A stretch of 64,000 bases of DNA from the NCBI GenBank assembly GCA_051747265.1, contig JBNJFY010000003.1:186001-250000 (forward strand). The letters are read 5' to 3'. Source of the stretch: JBNJFY01 sp051747265. Its GTDB lineage: Bacteria > Bacteroidota > Rhodothermia > Balneolales > Balneolaceae. Both the position numbers and the translations under genes were made by a program. Positions 26,936-36,400 of this stretch are shown in pieces (position 1 is the first letter of the stretch; each line of letters starts with the position of its first letter). Below the pieces are notes generated by a model that was given only the letters and a program-made list of their open reading frames with translations, was not told the origin of the DNA and made no database searches.

Positions 26936-26993
26936 TTCCCAAATTGGCGCAAGTTTGATCGATACGAAAATTTAAGTGAGTAATGTCAAGTAG

Positions 26994-27644
26994 ATGAATA
27001 AAAATATTCATAATTACGTTTTATTTTATACCATATTTTTATTAATAGGTTGTGGTGATAGTGCTGGTGATTATAGTAGAAGTAATTATGTAAAATCAGA
27101 TACGTTAATGGCAATGCGTTTTAATGATAAAGCAGTAGGACTACTTCAAGAATATAAGATTTATTCTGGTGATCATGAAGATATTGATAGTGCTCTTATA
27201 TATATAAATAAAGCAATAAGACTGAATAGGGATTATGCATTGGCGTATAACAATAAGGTGGCAATTTTATTGGAGAAGAAGAGATATGTAGATGCTATTA
27301 GTATATTGGATACGTTTTTGGAATTAAAACCAAGGAATATAAATGCATTGATGATGCAGGGCTTTTGTTATGAAAAAATGAATGAGGATAAAAAGGCTAT
27401 TGGCAAGTACAGGGAGGCCTTGAGAAAGTGCAATAGTTTATTGAGAGATGATTCTAATAATGAATATTTGTTAGCACAAAGAGCATTTGTATATGTGTTT
27501 TTAAAGTCAAAAGATTATGCGCTGAATGAAATTGATCGTTTAAAATATCAATATCCAGATTACAAGGAAATTAATAGAATGGAAAAAGTAATTAGAGATA
27601 TTGATAGAAAAGCAGTGATAACACCGGATCAAAAAACTAACTAG
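26994..27644 (+). CDS. Putative TPR-repeat lipoprotein
   Basis: 216 residues. The N-terminus NYVLFYTIFLLIGCGDSAGD has a signal-II-like lipobox (LLIGC, Cys20), so it is probably lipid-anchored. Three to four tetratricopeptide-type helix pairs follow: ALIYINKAIRLNRDYALAYN (about 64-83), ALLEKKRYVDAISILDTFLELKPRNINALM (about 88-120), and EDKKAIGKYREALRKCNSLL (about 130-150). It is AT-rich like the preceding orphan gene, with a repeat-like stretch (GGCGCAAGTTTGATC near 26946) between them. Its function is unknown. Confidence 0.7.
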   Translation: MNKNIHNYVLFYTIFLLIGCGDSAGDYSRSNYVKSDTLMAMRFNDKAVGLLQEYKIYSGDHEDIDSALIYINKAIRLNRDYALAYNNKVAILLEKKRYVDAISILDTFLELKPRNINALMMQGFCYEKMNEDKKAIGKYREALRKCNSLLRDDSNNEYLLAQRAFVYVFLKSKDYALNEIDRLKYQYPDYKEINRMEKVIRDIDRKAVITPDQKTN

Positions 27645-27727
27645 CGCAATGGCTTTGTACCCATCGGTTTTGATAAAATAGTGTCAAGAATTCTGCGCAG
27701 TTTATGGTGTTGAAACAACTACTGTTG

Positions 27728-27746
27728 GTCGGGCTGCTAGCCCGAC
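27728..27746 (+). repeat. 8-bp-stem hairpin
   Basis: GTCGGGCT-GCT-AGCCCGAC forms a perfect 8-bp stem with a 3-nt loop, 83 bp after the lipoprotein stop. No T-run follows, so an intrinsic terminator is unlikely. It resembles short dispersed hairpins common between genes in this phylum. Confidence 0.55.
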
Positions 27747-27837
27747 GAGTAAAATTAACAAATCAGTTATTGTGAACATTGCATATTTTTACTCCGATCA
27801 CTTGGGAGAAAAGGCTTAAGTCAATTATATCATCTGA

Positions 27838-27972
27838 CGTACCCAAACCAACGCAAGTTTAAGTCCGAATACCTTCGGACGGAATCATGTGCGAATAACC
27901 ATTGCCAATTATAACGGGGAATACACCGCAGCCGGCACCAAAATCCGCAAAACCGTACTGGTTGACGGGTGA
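27838..27972 (+). pseudogene. Possible RHS-repeat protein fragment
   Basis: A short open stretch ends at TGA 27970-27972. The part from 27901 translates to ITIANYNGEYTAAGTKIRKT followed by VLVDG. Y.AAGTKIRKTV resembles the YD-repeat core of RHS proteins (Y.A.G.KLRKTV). There is no start codon, no neighbouring repeats and no toxin domain, so at best this is a remnant. The call rests on a single short motif and could be coincidence. Confidence 0.35.
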
Positions 27973-28180
27973 TTGGGGAAGTTTTAAGCGATTCAGTTTT
28001 ATTGATGGAAAATGAATGGTCTCCGACTTAGGCCTACCATAGCCCTGAAGAGGCGGTGTGGAACGAGGCGGCGAATTTACTCTCCGCCGGTATTTGATTG
28101 ATAATCCACGGGGCAGTACTTGCGCGAAAGGTTCAAGTGGGGCACTTCAACCAGCGGAATGGCTACGACACGACACCCAA

Positions 28181-29392
28181 TTAGTCCGCAAATATAAATT
28201 CCAGAATCTCCGTGGCGATCTCGGTCTTGGGGCCAGCCACTTTATGCTCGCGGCTCTCCCCAATAATATGAATCACATTGGTATCCACACCAAAACCACT
28301 TTCCGTGTCATCATTGCTGATGGAATTGGCCAGGATCCAATCCACTTTTTTGCGTTCTCGCTTGGCTCGGGCCTGCTCCAGCAAGTTCTGGGTCTCCATG
28401 GCAAAGCCGATGAGCATAGGATGAGTTTCATCGCGATGTTCCCCCAGCCAAGCCAGAATATCTTGGGTGCGCTCCAGCTGAATAGAATCCGCGCCGTCCT
28501 CTTTTTTGACCTTGTGATCGTGGGCGTCCACCGGAGTAAAATCAGATACCGCGGCCGCCATGATGATGATATCAAAATCCTGATAACGCTCTTTGACCTT
28601 CCCAAATAGGTCGGCCGCCGAGGTAAACGAAGTATAAGGCAAACCCGCTGGAATAGACACACTGATTGCGCCGTGCAATAGTTCTACCTCGGCACCAGCG
28701 GCTTGAGCCGCGCGGGCCATAGCTAAGCCCATCTTCCCGGAGCTGGGATTGGAGATAAAACGAACCGGATCGATCTGCTCTCTGGTGGCTCCGGCGGTTA
28801 CTAACACGCGCTTCCCGTTTAAAATCCCTTTGCTATCCAGGATATGTTCGAGCGTGTCTAGAATGTGCACCGGTTCCGGCAAACGTCCGCGTCCGGTCAA
28901 CCCACTGGCCAGATATCCCTCTTCCGGTTCCATCACATGAATGCCATCATCGCGGAGGGTAGCTAAATTTCGTTGTACAGCCGGGTTTTCATACATCTCC
29001 CCATCCATGGTCGGGGAGACCATAATGGGGCAGCGAGCGGCTAATACGGTGGCGGTGAGCATGTTATCCGCTGCTCCATGAGCAATCTTGGAGAGTGTGT
29101 TGGCGGTACAAGGGGCGATGACCAAAGCATCAGCCCACTCACCCCAATGAATATGCTTGGTCCAATCGTCGCTAGTGGAAGATTGCTCCCCGTCGGTAGC
29201 GAACACCTCTACGGGTACATCCGTGCGGGTGAGTGCCTTCAGGGTCTCTAAACCAATAAAGCGAGTAGCCGAGGGTGTAGCCATTGCTCGCACCTCAGCT
29301 CCCGCTTTTTGTAGTAGTCGAATAAGTTGGGCCGCTTTGTAGGCGGCGATACCTCCCGTAACGCCGACAATAACGCGTTTACCGGAGATCAT
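28181..29392 (-). CDS. coaBC: Bifunctional phosphopantothenoylcysteine decarboxylase/synthetase
   Basis: Two consecutive steps of coenzyme A synthesis: coupling of phosphopantothenate with cysteine, then decarboxylation. 403 residues. The flavin-binding CoaC half (1-190) has GVTGGIAAYKAAQLIRLL, APCTANTLSKIAHG and SPTMDGEMYENP. The CoaB half (190-403) has VLVTAGATREQIDPVRFISN. The substrate-recognition clamp usually reads ACG..G.GRM; here it is ASGLTGRGRL, so Ser stands where E. coli has its reactive Cys. The gene follows rpoZ with 8 bp between them and closes the gmk cluster. Confidence 0.95.
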   Translation of the reverse strand: MISGKRVIVGVTGGIAAYKAAQLIRLLQKAGAEVRAMATPSATRFIGLETLKALTRTDVPVEVFATDGEQSSTSDDWTKHIHWGEWADALVIAPCTANTLSKIAHGAADNMLTATVLAARCPIMVSPTMDGEMYENPAVQRNLATLRDDGIHVMEPEEGYLASGLTGRGRLPEPVHILDTLEHILDSKGILNGKRVLVTAGATREQIDPVRFISNPSSGKMGLAMARAAQAAGAEVELLHGAISVSIPAGLPYTSFTSAADLFGKVKERYQDFDIIIMAAAVSDFTPVDAHDHKVKKEDGADSIQLERTQDILAWLGEHRDETHPMLIGFAMETQNLLEQARAKRERKKVDWILANSISNDDTESGFGVDTNVIHIIGESREHKVAGPKTEIATEILEFIFAD

Positions 29393-29400
29393 ACACTTAC

Positions 29401-29694
29401 TTAATCTTCTTCATCTGGACGACGGAAATAGATATTGTCTTTTTCCATCTGTTCAATAGCGCGCTGTGTAGGATGCGCACGCTTTTCAAATTGCTTGGAG
29501 ATCTCTTCCTGCTCTTCGTTGAAAGAGAATTCATCGTCATCTTCAAAGCCCTCGAAATACTGGAGCTTTTCGTCCAGTTCTAATTTTTCCTGGGCGGCAA
29601 TTTGGCGCGAACGCTTTGCCATGATCACAATCAGTTCGTACAGATTGCCGGTGCGTTCGTGCAGTTTCTCAATGTCGAGCGTTTTAATGGACAT
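29401..29694 (-). CDS. rpoZ: RNA polymerase omega subunit (RpoZ-like)
   Basis: 97 residues. ELIVIMAKRSRQIAAQE corresponds to the conserved omega core (V..A.RAR.I), preceded by KTLDIEKLHERTGNLY. The C-terminal half is acidic, as in Bacteroidota-type omega proteins. The position between gmk and coaBC matches the conserved omega locus in many bacteria and is the strongest evidence, since the sequence alone is divergent. Confidence 0.88.
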   Translation of the reverse strand: MSIKTLDIEKLHERTGNLYELIVIMAKRSRQIAAQEKLELDEKLQYFEGFEDDDEFSFNEEQEEISKQFEKRAHPTQRAIEQMEKDNIYFRRPDEED

Positions 29695-29722
29695 AGATAA
29701 ATTTATGCGTTGGTACCAGTGA

Positions 29723-30304
29723 TTATTGATTCATGAATCGTTCAACGTGATCGGACACTTCCTGGTATGCCGTCTCCAAATCATCGTTGACTACCGTAAC
29801 ATCAAAGCGATCTGCTTTTTGCAGTTCCATGCGGGCCCGATCCAGACGCGTTTTCAAGGTCTCGTCGTCTTCTGTTCCACGACCGATCAAACGCTCTTTC
29901 AGGACCTCAATGGATGGTGGTTTGATGAATATGGCCAAACATTCATCACCGTAAATATTCTTTACGTTTTCCGCACCATTCACTTCGATATCAAGCAAGA
30001 CAAAATAGCCAGAATTAAGTTGTTCTTCAACTGCTGACCGCAGGGTTCCGTAGCGGGTGCCGTTGTAGAACTCTTCCCACTCCAGGAAGTCGCCATCGGC
30101 GATTTTTTGCTCAAAATGTTGCGGAGTCAAAAAGAAGTAGTCTTTGCCGTGCTCTTCACCGGGCCGGCGTTTGCGCGTAGTGGCAGAGACGGAAAACACA
30201 ATGTTGTCGAAATTTTGTAATAGGCGTTTGGCCAAGGTCGTTTTACCCGCTCCACTGGGTGCGACCAATACAATGACCTTACCACGCTGGCTTGAGTTAC
30301 TCAA
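29723..30304 (-). CDS. gmk: Guanylate kinase
   Basis: Phosphorylates GMP to GDP with ATP. 193 residues. The P-loop VAPSGAGKTTLAKRLL is at residues 13-28, followed by VSATTRKRRPGEEHGKDYFFL for GMP binding and the lid region DDETLKTRLDRA. It overlaps the yicC 3' end by 8 bp, so the two are coupled. The order yicC-gmk-rpoZ-coaBC is widely conserved. Confidence 0.97.
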   Translation of the reverse strand: MSNSSQRGKVIVLVAPSGAGKTTLAKRLLQNFDNIVFSVSATTRKRRPGEEHGKDYFFLTPQHFEQKIADGDFLEWEEFYNGTRYGTLRSAVEEQLNSGYFVLLDIEVNGAENVKNIYGDECLAIFIKPPSIEVLKERLIGRGTEDDETLKTRLDRARMELQKADRFDVTVVNDDLETAYQEVSDHVERFMNQ

Positions 30305-31178
30305 TGTTTTGAATCTGTTCGCGTAATTTTTCCAGGTTTTCTTTAATGAACACCACCAAGTGGGAAATTTCCGAATCGTTGGCTTTGGATCCGATAGTAT
30401 TGGCTTCCCGATTCATTTCCTGCAGCAGGAAATTCAAGCGGCGACCTACCGCGTCCTCATTGTCTAGGGCTTCGTCAAAGAACTTGATGTGGGATTCCAA
30501 ACGGACCGTTTCTTCGGTGATGTCCATTTTGTCGGCCAATACAGCCACTTCCAGTTCCAGACGTTCGGGATCCAGTGCATCGTCATCCACAAGTTCGCCA
30601 ATGCGCTCCATCAGCTGATCGCGGACTTCTGGCATGCGTTCTTTGGTTTTCTCCTGGATCACTTGCAGGCGATCATTTATATCCGTCAATCGCTGCTTGA
30701 GATCTTTTTCCAGCTGTCGCCCTTCTTGTTCGCGCATATCACGTAATTGCACAATGGCGGTATCCAATGCCTGAGAAACCGAATCCCACATCTGCTCGAT
30801 GGTTTCCTGATCGTGCTTTTTGGATTGAAACAGGTTATTAAAGTTGAGCAGATGATCCAGTCGAATAGAATCGTCAATTTGTGTAGTGGAGATCAGATCG
30901 CTGAGCAGTTTATGATACCCTTTGGCTACTTCCGGATCGAAGGTTACATCCAAGTGTTCGGATCCCACCTGTTCCACCCGAATGCTCAAGTTGAACTTTC
31001 CCCGCTCAAATTGAGCTTGAATGCGTTCACGCACATCCGATTCATATTCTTGCAGCTGGTGGGGCAGGCGCGCGGATACATCACAGTATCGATTGTTCAG
31101 CGACTGGATTTCCACGGTTGCTGAAAACTGATCATTACTATGCTCGCCACGACCGAATCCGGTCATCGATGTAATCAT
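30297..31178 (-). CDS. yicC: YicC-family endoribonuclease-like protein
   Basis: 293 residues. The N-terminus MITSMTGFGRGE is the family signature; SLNNRYCDVSARLP and the C-terminal FLLQEMNREANTIGSKAND also match. E. coli YicC is reported to cleave RNA and to influence sRNA stability. The C-terminal DUF1732 block is complete. It heads the gmk-rpoZ-coaBC group. Confidence 0.94.
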   Translation of the reverse strand: MITSMTGFGRGEHSNDQFSATVEIQSLNNRYCDVSARLPHQLQEYESDVRERIQAQFERGKFNLSIRVEQVGSEHLDVTFDPEVAKGYHKLLSDLISTTQIDDSIRLDHLLNFNNLFQSKKHDQETIEQMWDSVSQALDTAIVQLRDMREQEGRQLEKDLKQRLTDINDRLQVIQEKTKERMPEVRDQLMERIGELVDDDALDPERLELEVAVLADKMDITEETVRLESHIKFFDEALDNEDAVGRRLNFLLQEMNREANTIGSKANDSEISHLVVFIKENLEKLREQIQNIE

Positions 31179-31261
31179 AAAACTAGATCCACTGAGAAAA
31201 AGTTGCTATTCAAAATCGCACTAAAATACAAAAGTAGGGAAGAGGGCGAAAATGTTGGGTA

Positions 31262-31450
31262 CTATTTCATAGATCGCTTCAGAAAAAGCTGATATAACTT
31301 TTTGATGGTGCGAACATCATTGGCTTCGGGCGGACGCCCACTGTAAATAATTTTTTTATGCAATCGCTCCACATAATCTTTCTCATGTTCCATTAATGCA
31401 TGAGAGTTGATATTACTGTGCAGTTTTTTCAGCATTTCTTTGGTTTCCAT
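31262..31450 (-). CDS. Small 62-residue hypothetical protein
   Basis: A short basic protein, predicted helical (KDYVERLHKKIIYSGRPPEA, then VRTIKKLYQLFLKRSMK), no family recognised. It fits into the space between yicC and glmM on the same strand without overlapping either. That placement and its ordinary composition make it plausible, but it could also be chance. Confidence 0.45.
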   Translation of the reverse strand: METKEMLKKLHSNINSHALMEHEKDYVERLHKKIIYSGRPPEANDVRTIKKLYQLFLKRSMK

Positions 31451-31490
31451 ATCACCCTTCTACATCCTCTATATTGTCGATTATGCTAAA

Positions 31491-32828
31491 TTAAAAAGAA
31501 TCCTTGACCTTTTGCACCAAGGCTTCTGCTGTCGCTTCATCTTTCGCTTCGGCATAGATGCGCAGAATCGGCTCGGTATTTGATTTGCGTAAATGTACCC
31601 AACCTTCCTCAAAATCAATCTTAACACCATCAATGGTACTTAATTCCTCGTTCCGGAAAGTTTTCTGAACGGTTTTTAAAATTGCGTCCGCGTCAATACC
31701 ATCCAAGGGAAGCTTGGATTTGATCATCTGGTAATCAGGAAATTGTGCGCGATATTCTGAAGAGCTGACTGAACGCTCGGCCATCAATTGAAGCATCATT
31801 GCGGTTCCTACCAATGAGTCACGACCATAGTGCAGGTCCGGGTTGATGACTCCACCATTACCTTCGCCGCCTATGATGGCCGCTTTCTCCTGCATACGTT
31901 TAACCACATTGATTTCTCCCACGGCCGACCGCCAACACTTCTGATTATGCTGCTTGGCAATGTCATCGACCACCCGTGAGGAGGATAAATTGGTGCAACA
32001 GGAGCCGTTTTTCTGGCTGAGAATGAAATCGAAGGCCATAGCCTGTGTGTATTCCTCGCCAAACAAATTACCCTGGTCATCCACTAACGCTAACCGATCG
32101 GCGTCGGGGTCCACCACAATGCCCAGATCCACTTCGTGCTGCTTCACAAAACTGCAGATATCTTCCAGGTTCTCGGGCAGCGGTTCCGGTTCGTGCGGAA
32201 ATAAACCATTAGGTTCGCAATACATCTTATGAACTTCCACGCCCAGCTCTTCCAGCAGGGTAGGAAGAGCGTGGGATCCTGCTCCATTTACGGCATCCAA
32301 GGCCACAGTAAAACCCGCTTTAGCAATAGTATCCCTGTCAATGTAGGGCAAATCCAATATCTTTTGAATATGATAGTCCAGTGCTTGATCATCAGGGCTA
32401 ACCGATCCGATGTTATCGTATAGCTGGTAGTTGAAGTTACCCTGCTCGGAGAGTTCAATGACCGCTTCCCCTTGATCCGCATCCAGAAACTCGGATTTTT
32501 CATTGAGCAGCTTCAGTGCGTTCCATTCGGCTGGATTGTGACTGGCTGAAATGATGATACCGCCCTGCGCTTCGTGCTTGAGCACCGCCATGGCTACCGT
32601 AGGGGTGGGCGCGATACCCACCGTGACCACATCAATCCCTACGCTTTGCAAGGTGGAGATCACGATGCGTTCACAAAGCTCACCGGTGACCCGAGAATCA
32701 CGACCTACCACAACTTTGCCAGATCCCACCCAGGAACCGTATGCCGCGGTAAACCGGGCTAAATTTTCAGGATTCAGATCAGTACCAAACACGCCCCGGA
32801 TCCCCGAGACCGAAATCATCAATGCCAT
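31491..32828 (-). CDS. glmM: Phosphoglucosamine mutase (GlmM-type)
   Basis: Alpha-D-phosphohexomutase. 445 residues. The phosphoserine loop SASHNPAEWNALKLL (about residue 95) is the catalytic centre, and GIVVDPDADRLALVD (about 235) binds Mg2+. GEGNGGVINPDLHYGRDSL and the C-terminal RKSNTEPILRIYAEA complete the family motifs. It should make glucosamine-1-phosphate for UDP-GlcNAc, used in peptidoglycan and surface glycans. A phosphomannomutase role is a possible alternative, since the subfamilies differ subtly. Confidence 0.9.
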   Translation of the reverse strand: MALMISVSGIRGVFGTDLNPENLARFTAAYGSWVGSGKVVVGRDSRVTGELCERIVISTLQSVGIDVVTVGIAPTPTVAMAVLKHEAQGGIIISASHNPAEWNALKLLNEKSEFLDADQGEAVIELSEQGNFNYQLYDNIGSVSPDDQALDYHIQKILDLPYIDRDTIAKAGFTVALDAVNGAGSHALPTLLEELGVEVHKMYCEPNGLFPHEPEPLPENLEDICSFVKQHEVDLGIVVDPDADRLALVDDQGNLFGEEYTQAMAFDFILSQKNGSCCTNLSSSRVVDDIAKQHNQKCWRSAVGEINVVKRMQEKAAIIGGEGNGGVINPDLHYGRDSLVGTAMMLQLMAERSVSSSEYRAQFPDYQMIKSKLPLDGIDADAILKTVQKTFRNEELSTIDGVKIDFEEGWVHLRKSNTEPILRIYAEAKDEATAEALVQKVKDSF

Positions 32829-32882
32829 AACTAAAGTTTGTTCAAATTTTAAAATTCCGATGTTACGTAACCTGGTGTTCGA

Positions 32883-33431
32883 CTACGATTCTGGCTTCCA
32901 CTGCTTCTCATCAATACCGTTGGCCAGATTTTCATAGCGCGCCAATACAAACAAAAAATCAGAAAGTCGATTTAAGAATTTAATAGCCTCACCAGAAATG
33001 TCTTCCCCTTGTTGTTTGGCTTCCACGCAATATCGTTCTGCCCGACGACATACCGTTCGCGCAACATGTAGGTGAGAGGCGCCGGGGGTTCCACCAGGGA
33101 GAATAAAATGCTTGAGCGGCGGGATTTCATCATCGAAGCGATCAATCCATTGCTCCAGCTTTTCCACATCCTCCGCTTGGATTCGTTGGGTTTGCGCCTT
33201 GGAATCGGCAGGAGTGGCCAAATCGGCTCCTAACACAAAAAGATCAGTCTGCAACTCTTCCAACACCGATTCCGTTTCAGATTGCAATTCTTCCGATCGG
33301 GATAATCCAATAAGGGAATTCAATTCATCTACCGTACCATAGGATTGAATACGCAGGTGGGATTTATAAACACGTCCGCCCCCAAACAATGAGGTCTCTC
33401 CCGAATCGCCGGTTTTAGTATATATTTTCAT
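32883..33431 (-). CDS. Cob(I)alamin adenosyltransferase, PduO type
   Basis: Transfers adenosyl from ATP to cob(I)alamin. 182 residues. The ATP-binding N-terminus KIYTKTGDSGETSLFGGGRV is characteristic, followed by GTVDELNSLIG and the C-terminal NRLSDFLFVLARY. It lies 2 bp downstream of the FG-GAP protein gene on the same strand and upstream of glmM. No cobalamin-dependent enzyme is present in the window. Confidence 0.94.
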   Translation of the reverse strand: MKIYTKTGDSGETSLFGGGRVYKSHLRIQSYGTVDELNSLIGLSRSEELQSETESVLEELQTDLFVLGADLATPADSKAQTQRIQAEDVEKLEQWIDRFDDEIPPLKHFILPGGTPGASHLHVARTVCRRAERYCVEAKQQGEDISGEAIKFLNRLSDFLFVLARYENLANGIDEKQWKPES

Positions 33432-33433
33432 GC

Positions 33434-36400
33434 TTATTTGAGCAGTAGCAGCTTTTGTGTGTATTGATTGCGTTCTGTCTTAAGGACCGCAAAGTACACA
33501 CCTGTCGGTAAATTATCAGCCTGAAAAACTATTTTATGATCGCCACCCGAAAACCGACCATCAGCTAGCTGTGCCACTCGCTGTCCGAGGGTATTATAAA
33601 TAGATAGCGAAATTTGCTGAGATTGCTTCAATGAGAAATGAAGAGTGGTTTGGGGATTAAACGGGTTGGGATAGTTTGCGTATAGCTGCGTAGTGTTGGG
33701 GAGTTCAGCAGGCGAATCGTGTATAGGCGTTGCTTGATTGCTGAGCGCAACCGTGCGATCCACTTCTGTTATGGAATGCGTAAACGAGCGGTCATTGGGG
33801 TACTTAAGTCTTACGGTGGCTTCGGTGGCGGTACCCAAACCAAAGTAGGCACCTGTAAATGAAGTCGATCGCGCAGTAGAGGCCCCTAAAATTTGTTGTT
33901 GTCGAATCATGGATCCATCCTCTGCTTGCGACTCCACTTCAATCACGGTACCCGGAACCATGCTTTGGGAACCATCATCGTGCGTATTGTACGGTTTGAT
34001 GGCCAGCCAATGCAGCGTATCTAATTCTGTGGTATACAAACGGTTCTTGTTATAGAAATTGGTCACCAGTAAATCCGGACGCCCATTGCGATTGTGGTCG
34101 GTGATTCCGACCCCGTAGGAAGCAAGTTCTTCTTCGGTCACGATATCCCCTGAGGTAATTCGTAGATAATCGGTACCGTCAATTGATTCAAAAAGAATGT
34201 TGGGATTGCTAAAGCGTTCATCAGTGATGAAAATATCTTGATACCCATCCAGGTTGTAATCCAGGATAGCGATATCAGTAGGGGCGCCATCGGTATAAGA
34301 ATTGATAGCTTCGTTGTTAAACTCTACAAACTGTAAATCACCCTTATTTTGGAATATCAAAAGGGGACGCTCAGGATCATCAGTGGTAATGATAAGGTCA
34401 AAATCCCCATCATTTTCCATATCAAATGGCAGTATATGGGTCGTATTGATGTTAAGGTCGGTCAGATTGGGAATGTCCTTTTCCTCAAACTTTAGATCTT
34501 CCCCTTGAATAAAAACACGGATGTATGAAGGAGCGCCCGTTTCCGCGGTAGTGATTACAATATCCGCCAGGGAATCGGCATTCAGATCAACAATCGCGTG
34601 ATCGCTACTGGGATAGGTAGCTGCGGCCATATCGCCGGTATCCCAAAGCTTAAAGCTGTTCCCTTTTTGATTGATGAGCAGCTCATCTTGTTGCCCCGAA
34701 CCATTGGTGATAAACAAATCCGGCCAATCATCTTTATTGAAATCGTAAAAAGAGGCACTAGTAGAATTTTTTATGCGATCATTGATACCGGGAGCGTCAT
34801 AACGCGCAATCTGTAGATCTCCATAATTTTTGTAAAGTACATTCTCCGAGCCCGGATTAGTCACAAATAGATCCTGGTATCCATCCAGATTAAAATCACC
34901 CACCGTTGTTGACGAGGCGTAGGTAATTTCGCTGTCGGAGAGCATGTCCACCTGTTCATAATTGGTATCAGGCGTTGCTTTATAGAACTGATTGGTGGTA
35001 TTGCGTCGAAATAAAATTGCTTCACTACCAGCCGACTCATCCATATCGAAAAAGGTAGAATATTCATAGCTGTCACTGGTCATGGTTATTCCGGTGAGAG
35101 GCTCTGCTACATGTTCGAAGGGAGGAGCTTCGGTAAGTGCAAAGGTTTTGATAGGTAAGACGAATGGGGAATTGATAGCATCAGAATAAATCAGTAGGGA
35201 ATCGGTATTTGACCCAACTTGGTTAATGCTATTAGGGCTAAATCTGACTGCAATTTCACCCACATCTTTTGTTGGGATGGAAGTAGCCGCGCTATCTATA
35301 GTCAGCGTGGGCGCGGTTGTGGCAATGCTATCTATGGTTAATGCCGCTTGACCGATGTTCTGGACAACCGCAGTACCTACCATCGTTTCATTGATTTTGG
35401 CTTCTAAATAGGGAATGGAGGACGAATTATTGGCTATCTTACCAGCCAGGGGTTCCTTATAGCGTTGATATTGATTGAGATCATCAATAGTTAGTTGTTT
35501 TTCCTCGGTGTAGCCGCTAGGCCATTCAATAGTGAGGGTTGCTTCCGTAGCATCACCCAGTCCAAAGTGCACATAGGGGGGGAGTTGACGCAAATAGCCT
35601 GAAAAAGGGTTGTATTCTCTGTATTGAGTTACCGTTTCTCCTTTAATGACTGCTTCCAAGGTGAGGCGAGTCCCATAAGCAGCTGAATAGAAGGCATTAG
35701 TTTGCTCCAGTTCGATGACCAACCAGTTATTATTGTTGCCGGTATTGGTATACCATTGCACGGGCTTTTCACTGTTCGTACCAAAAGTTACAATGTCCAA
35801 ATTACCATCACGATCTCGGTCAAAGAACATGGCGTGGATCCAATTACCCACTTGGTTCATAACCGGTTCCGAGCTGAGTTTATCAAACTCACCATTGCCT
35901 TTATTTTCATAAAGTGAACTAGAAGCGCGATTATTACCAGTAAGAGGAGATTGATATTCAGCAACTAACAAGTCTAGGTCGCCATCATTATCCATATCCC
36001 CCCACATGGCATTCCGGCTATCCAGCCGGTCTAATGTGGCAATTCCCAAACTGCCTTTGGTGAAGTTGCCAGTGCCGTCGTTAATAAAAATGGCATTTTG
36101 TAAATTGCTCTCATTGTTAGCAGTTGTTCGGTAGATATCCAGGTCGCCATCATTATCAAAATCTCCTACAGCAGCTCCATAAGAGTACGAGGATTCACGT
36201 AAATAGGAATAGTTGCGCTCTACAAAAGAACCATTATTCGATATGTAGTAACGATCTCCTAATCCGTTTGCGTTAACTACAAAATACTCACTATAGCCGT
36301 CTCCGGTAAAATCATACGTATATGCGCTTATAGAACTTTCATACGCATTGGCAATATCTCCACTTCCGTTAAACGATGCTTTATTATTTAGTTCGAAAAC

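Larger units (their letters stand above)
27645..28180. other. Repeat-mosaic intergenic tail of the AT-rich island
   Basis: No complete gene is present. The stretch shares several segments with 4975-6034: TTTTGATAAAATAGTGTCAAG near 27668, TATCATCTGACGT near 27828, AACCAACGCAAGTTTAAGT and GTGCGAATAACC near 27847-27900, GGCGAATTTACTCTCCG near 28071 and GTTCAAGTGGGGCACTTCAAC near 28131. The presence of several related blocks in a similar order suggests descent from one composite unit. Confidence 0.6.

Noticed and set aside
27728..27746. Intrinsic terminator after the TPR lipoprotein gene
   Set aside because: The stem is good but no T-run follows, so I listed it only as a hairpin.
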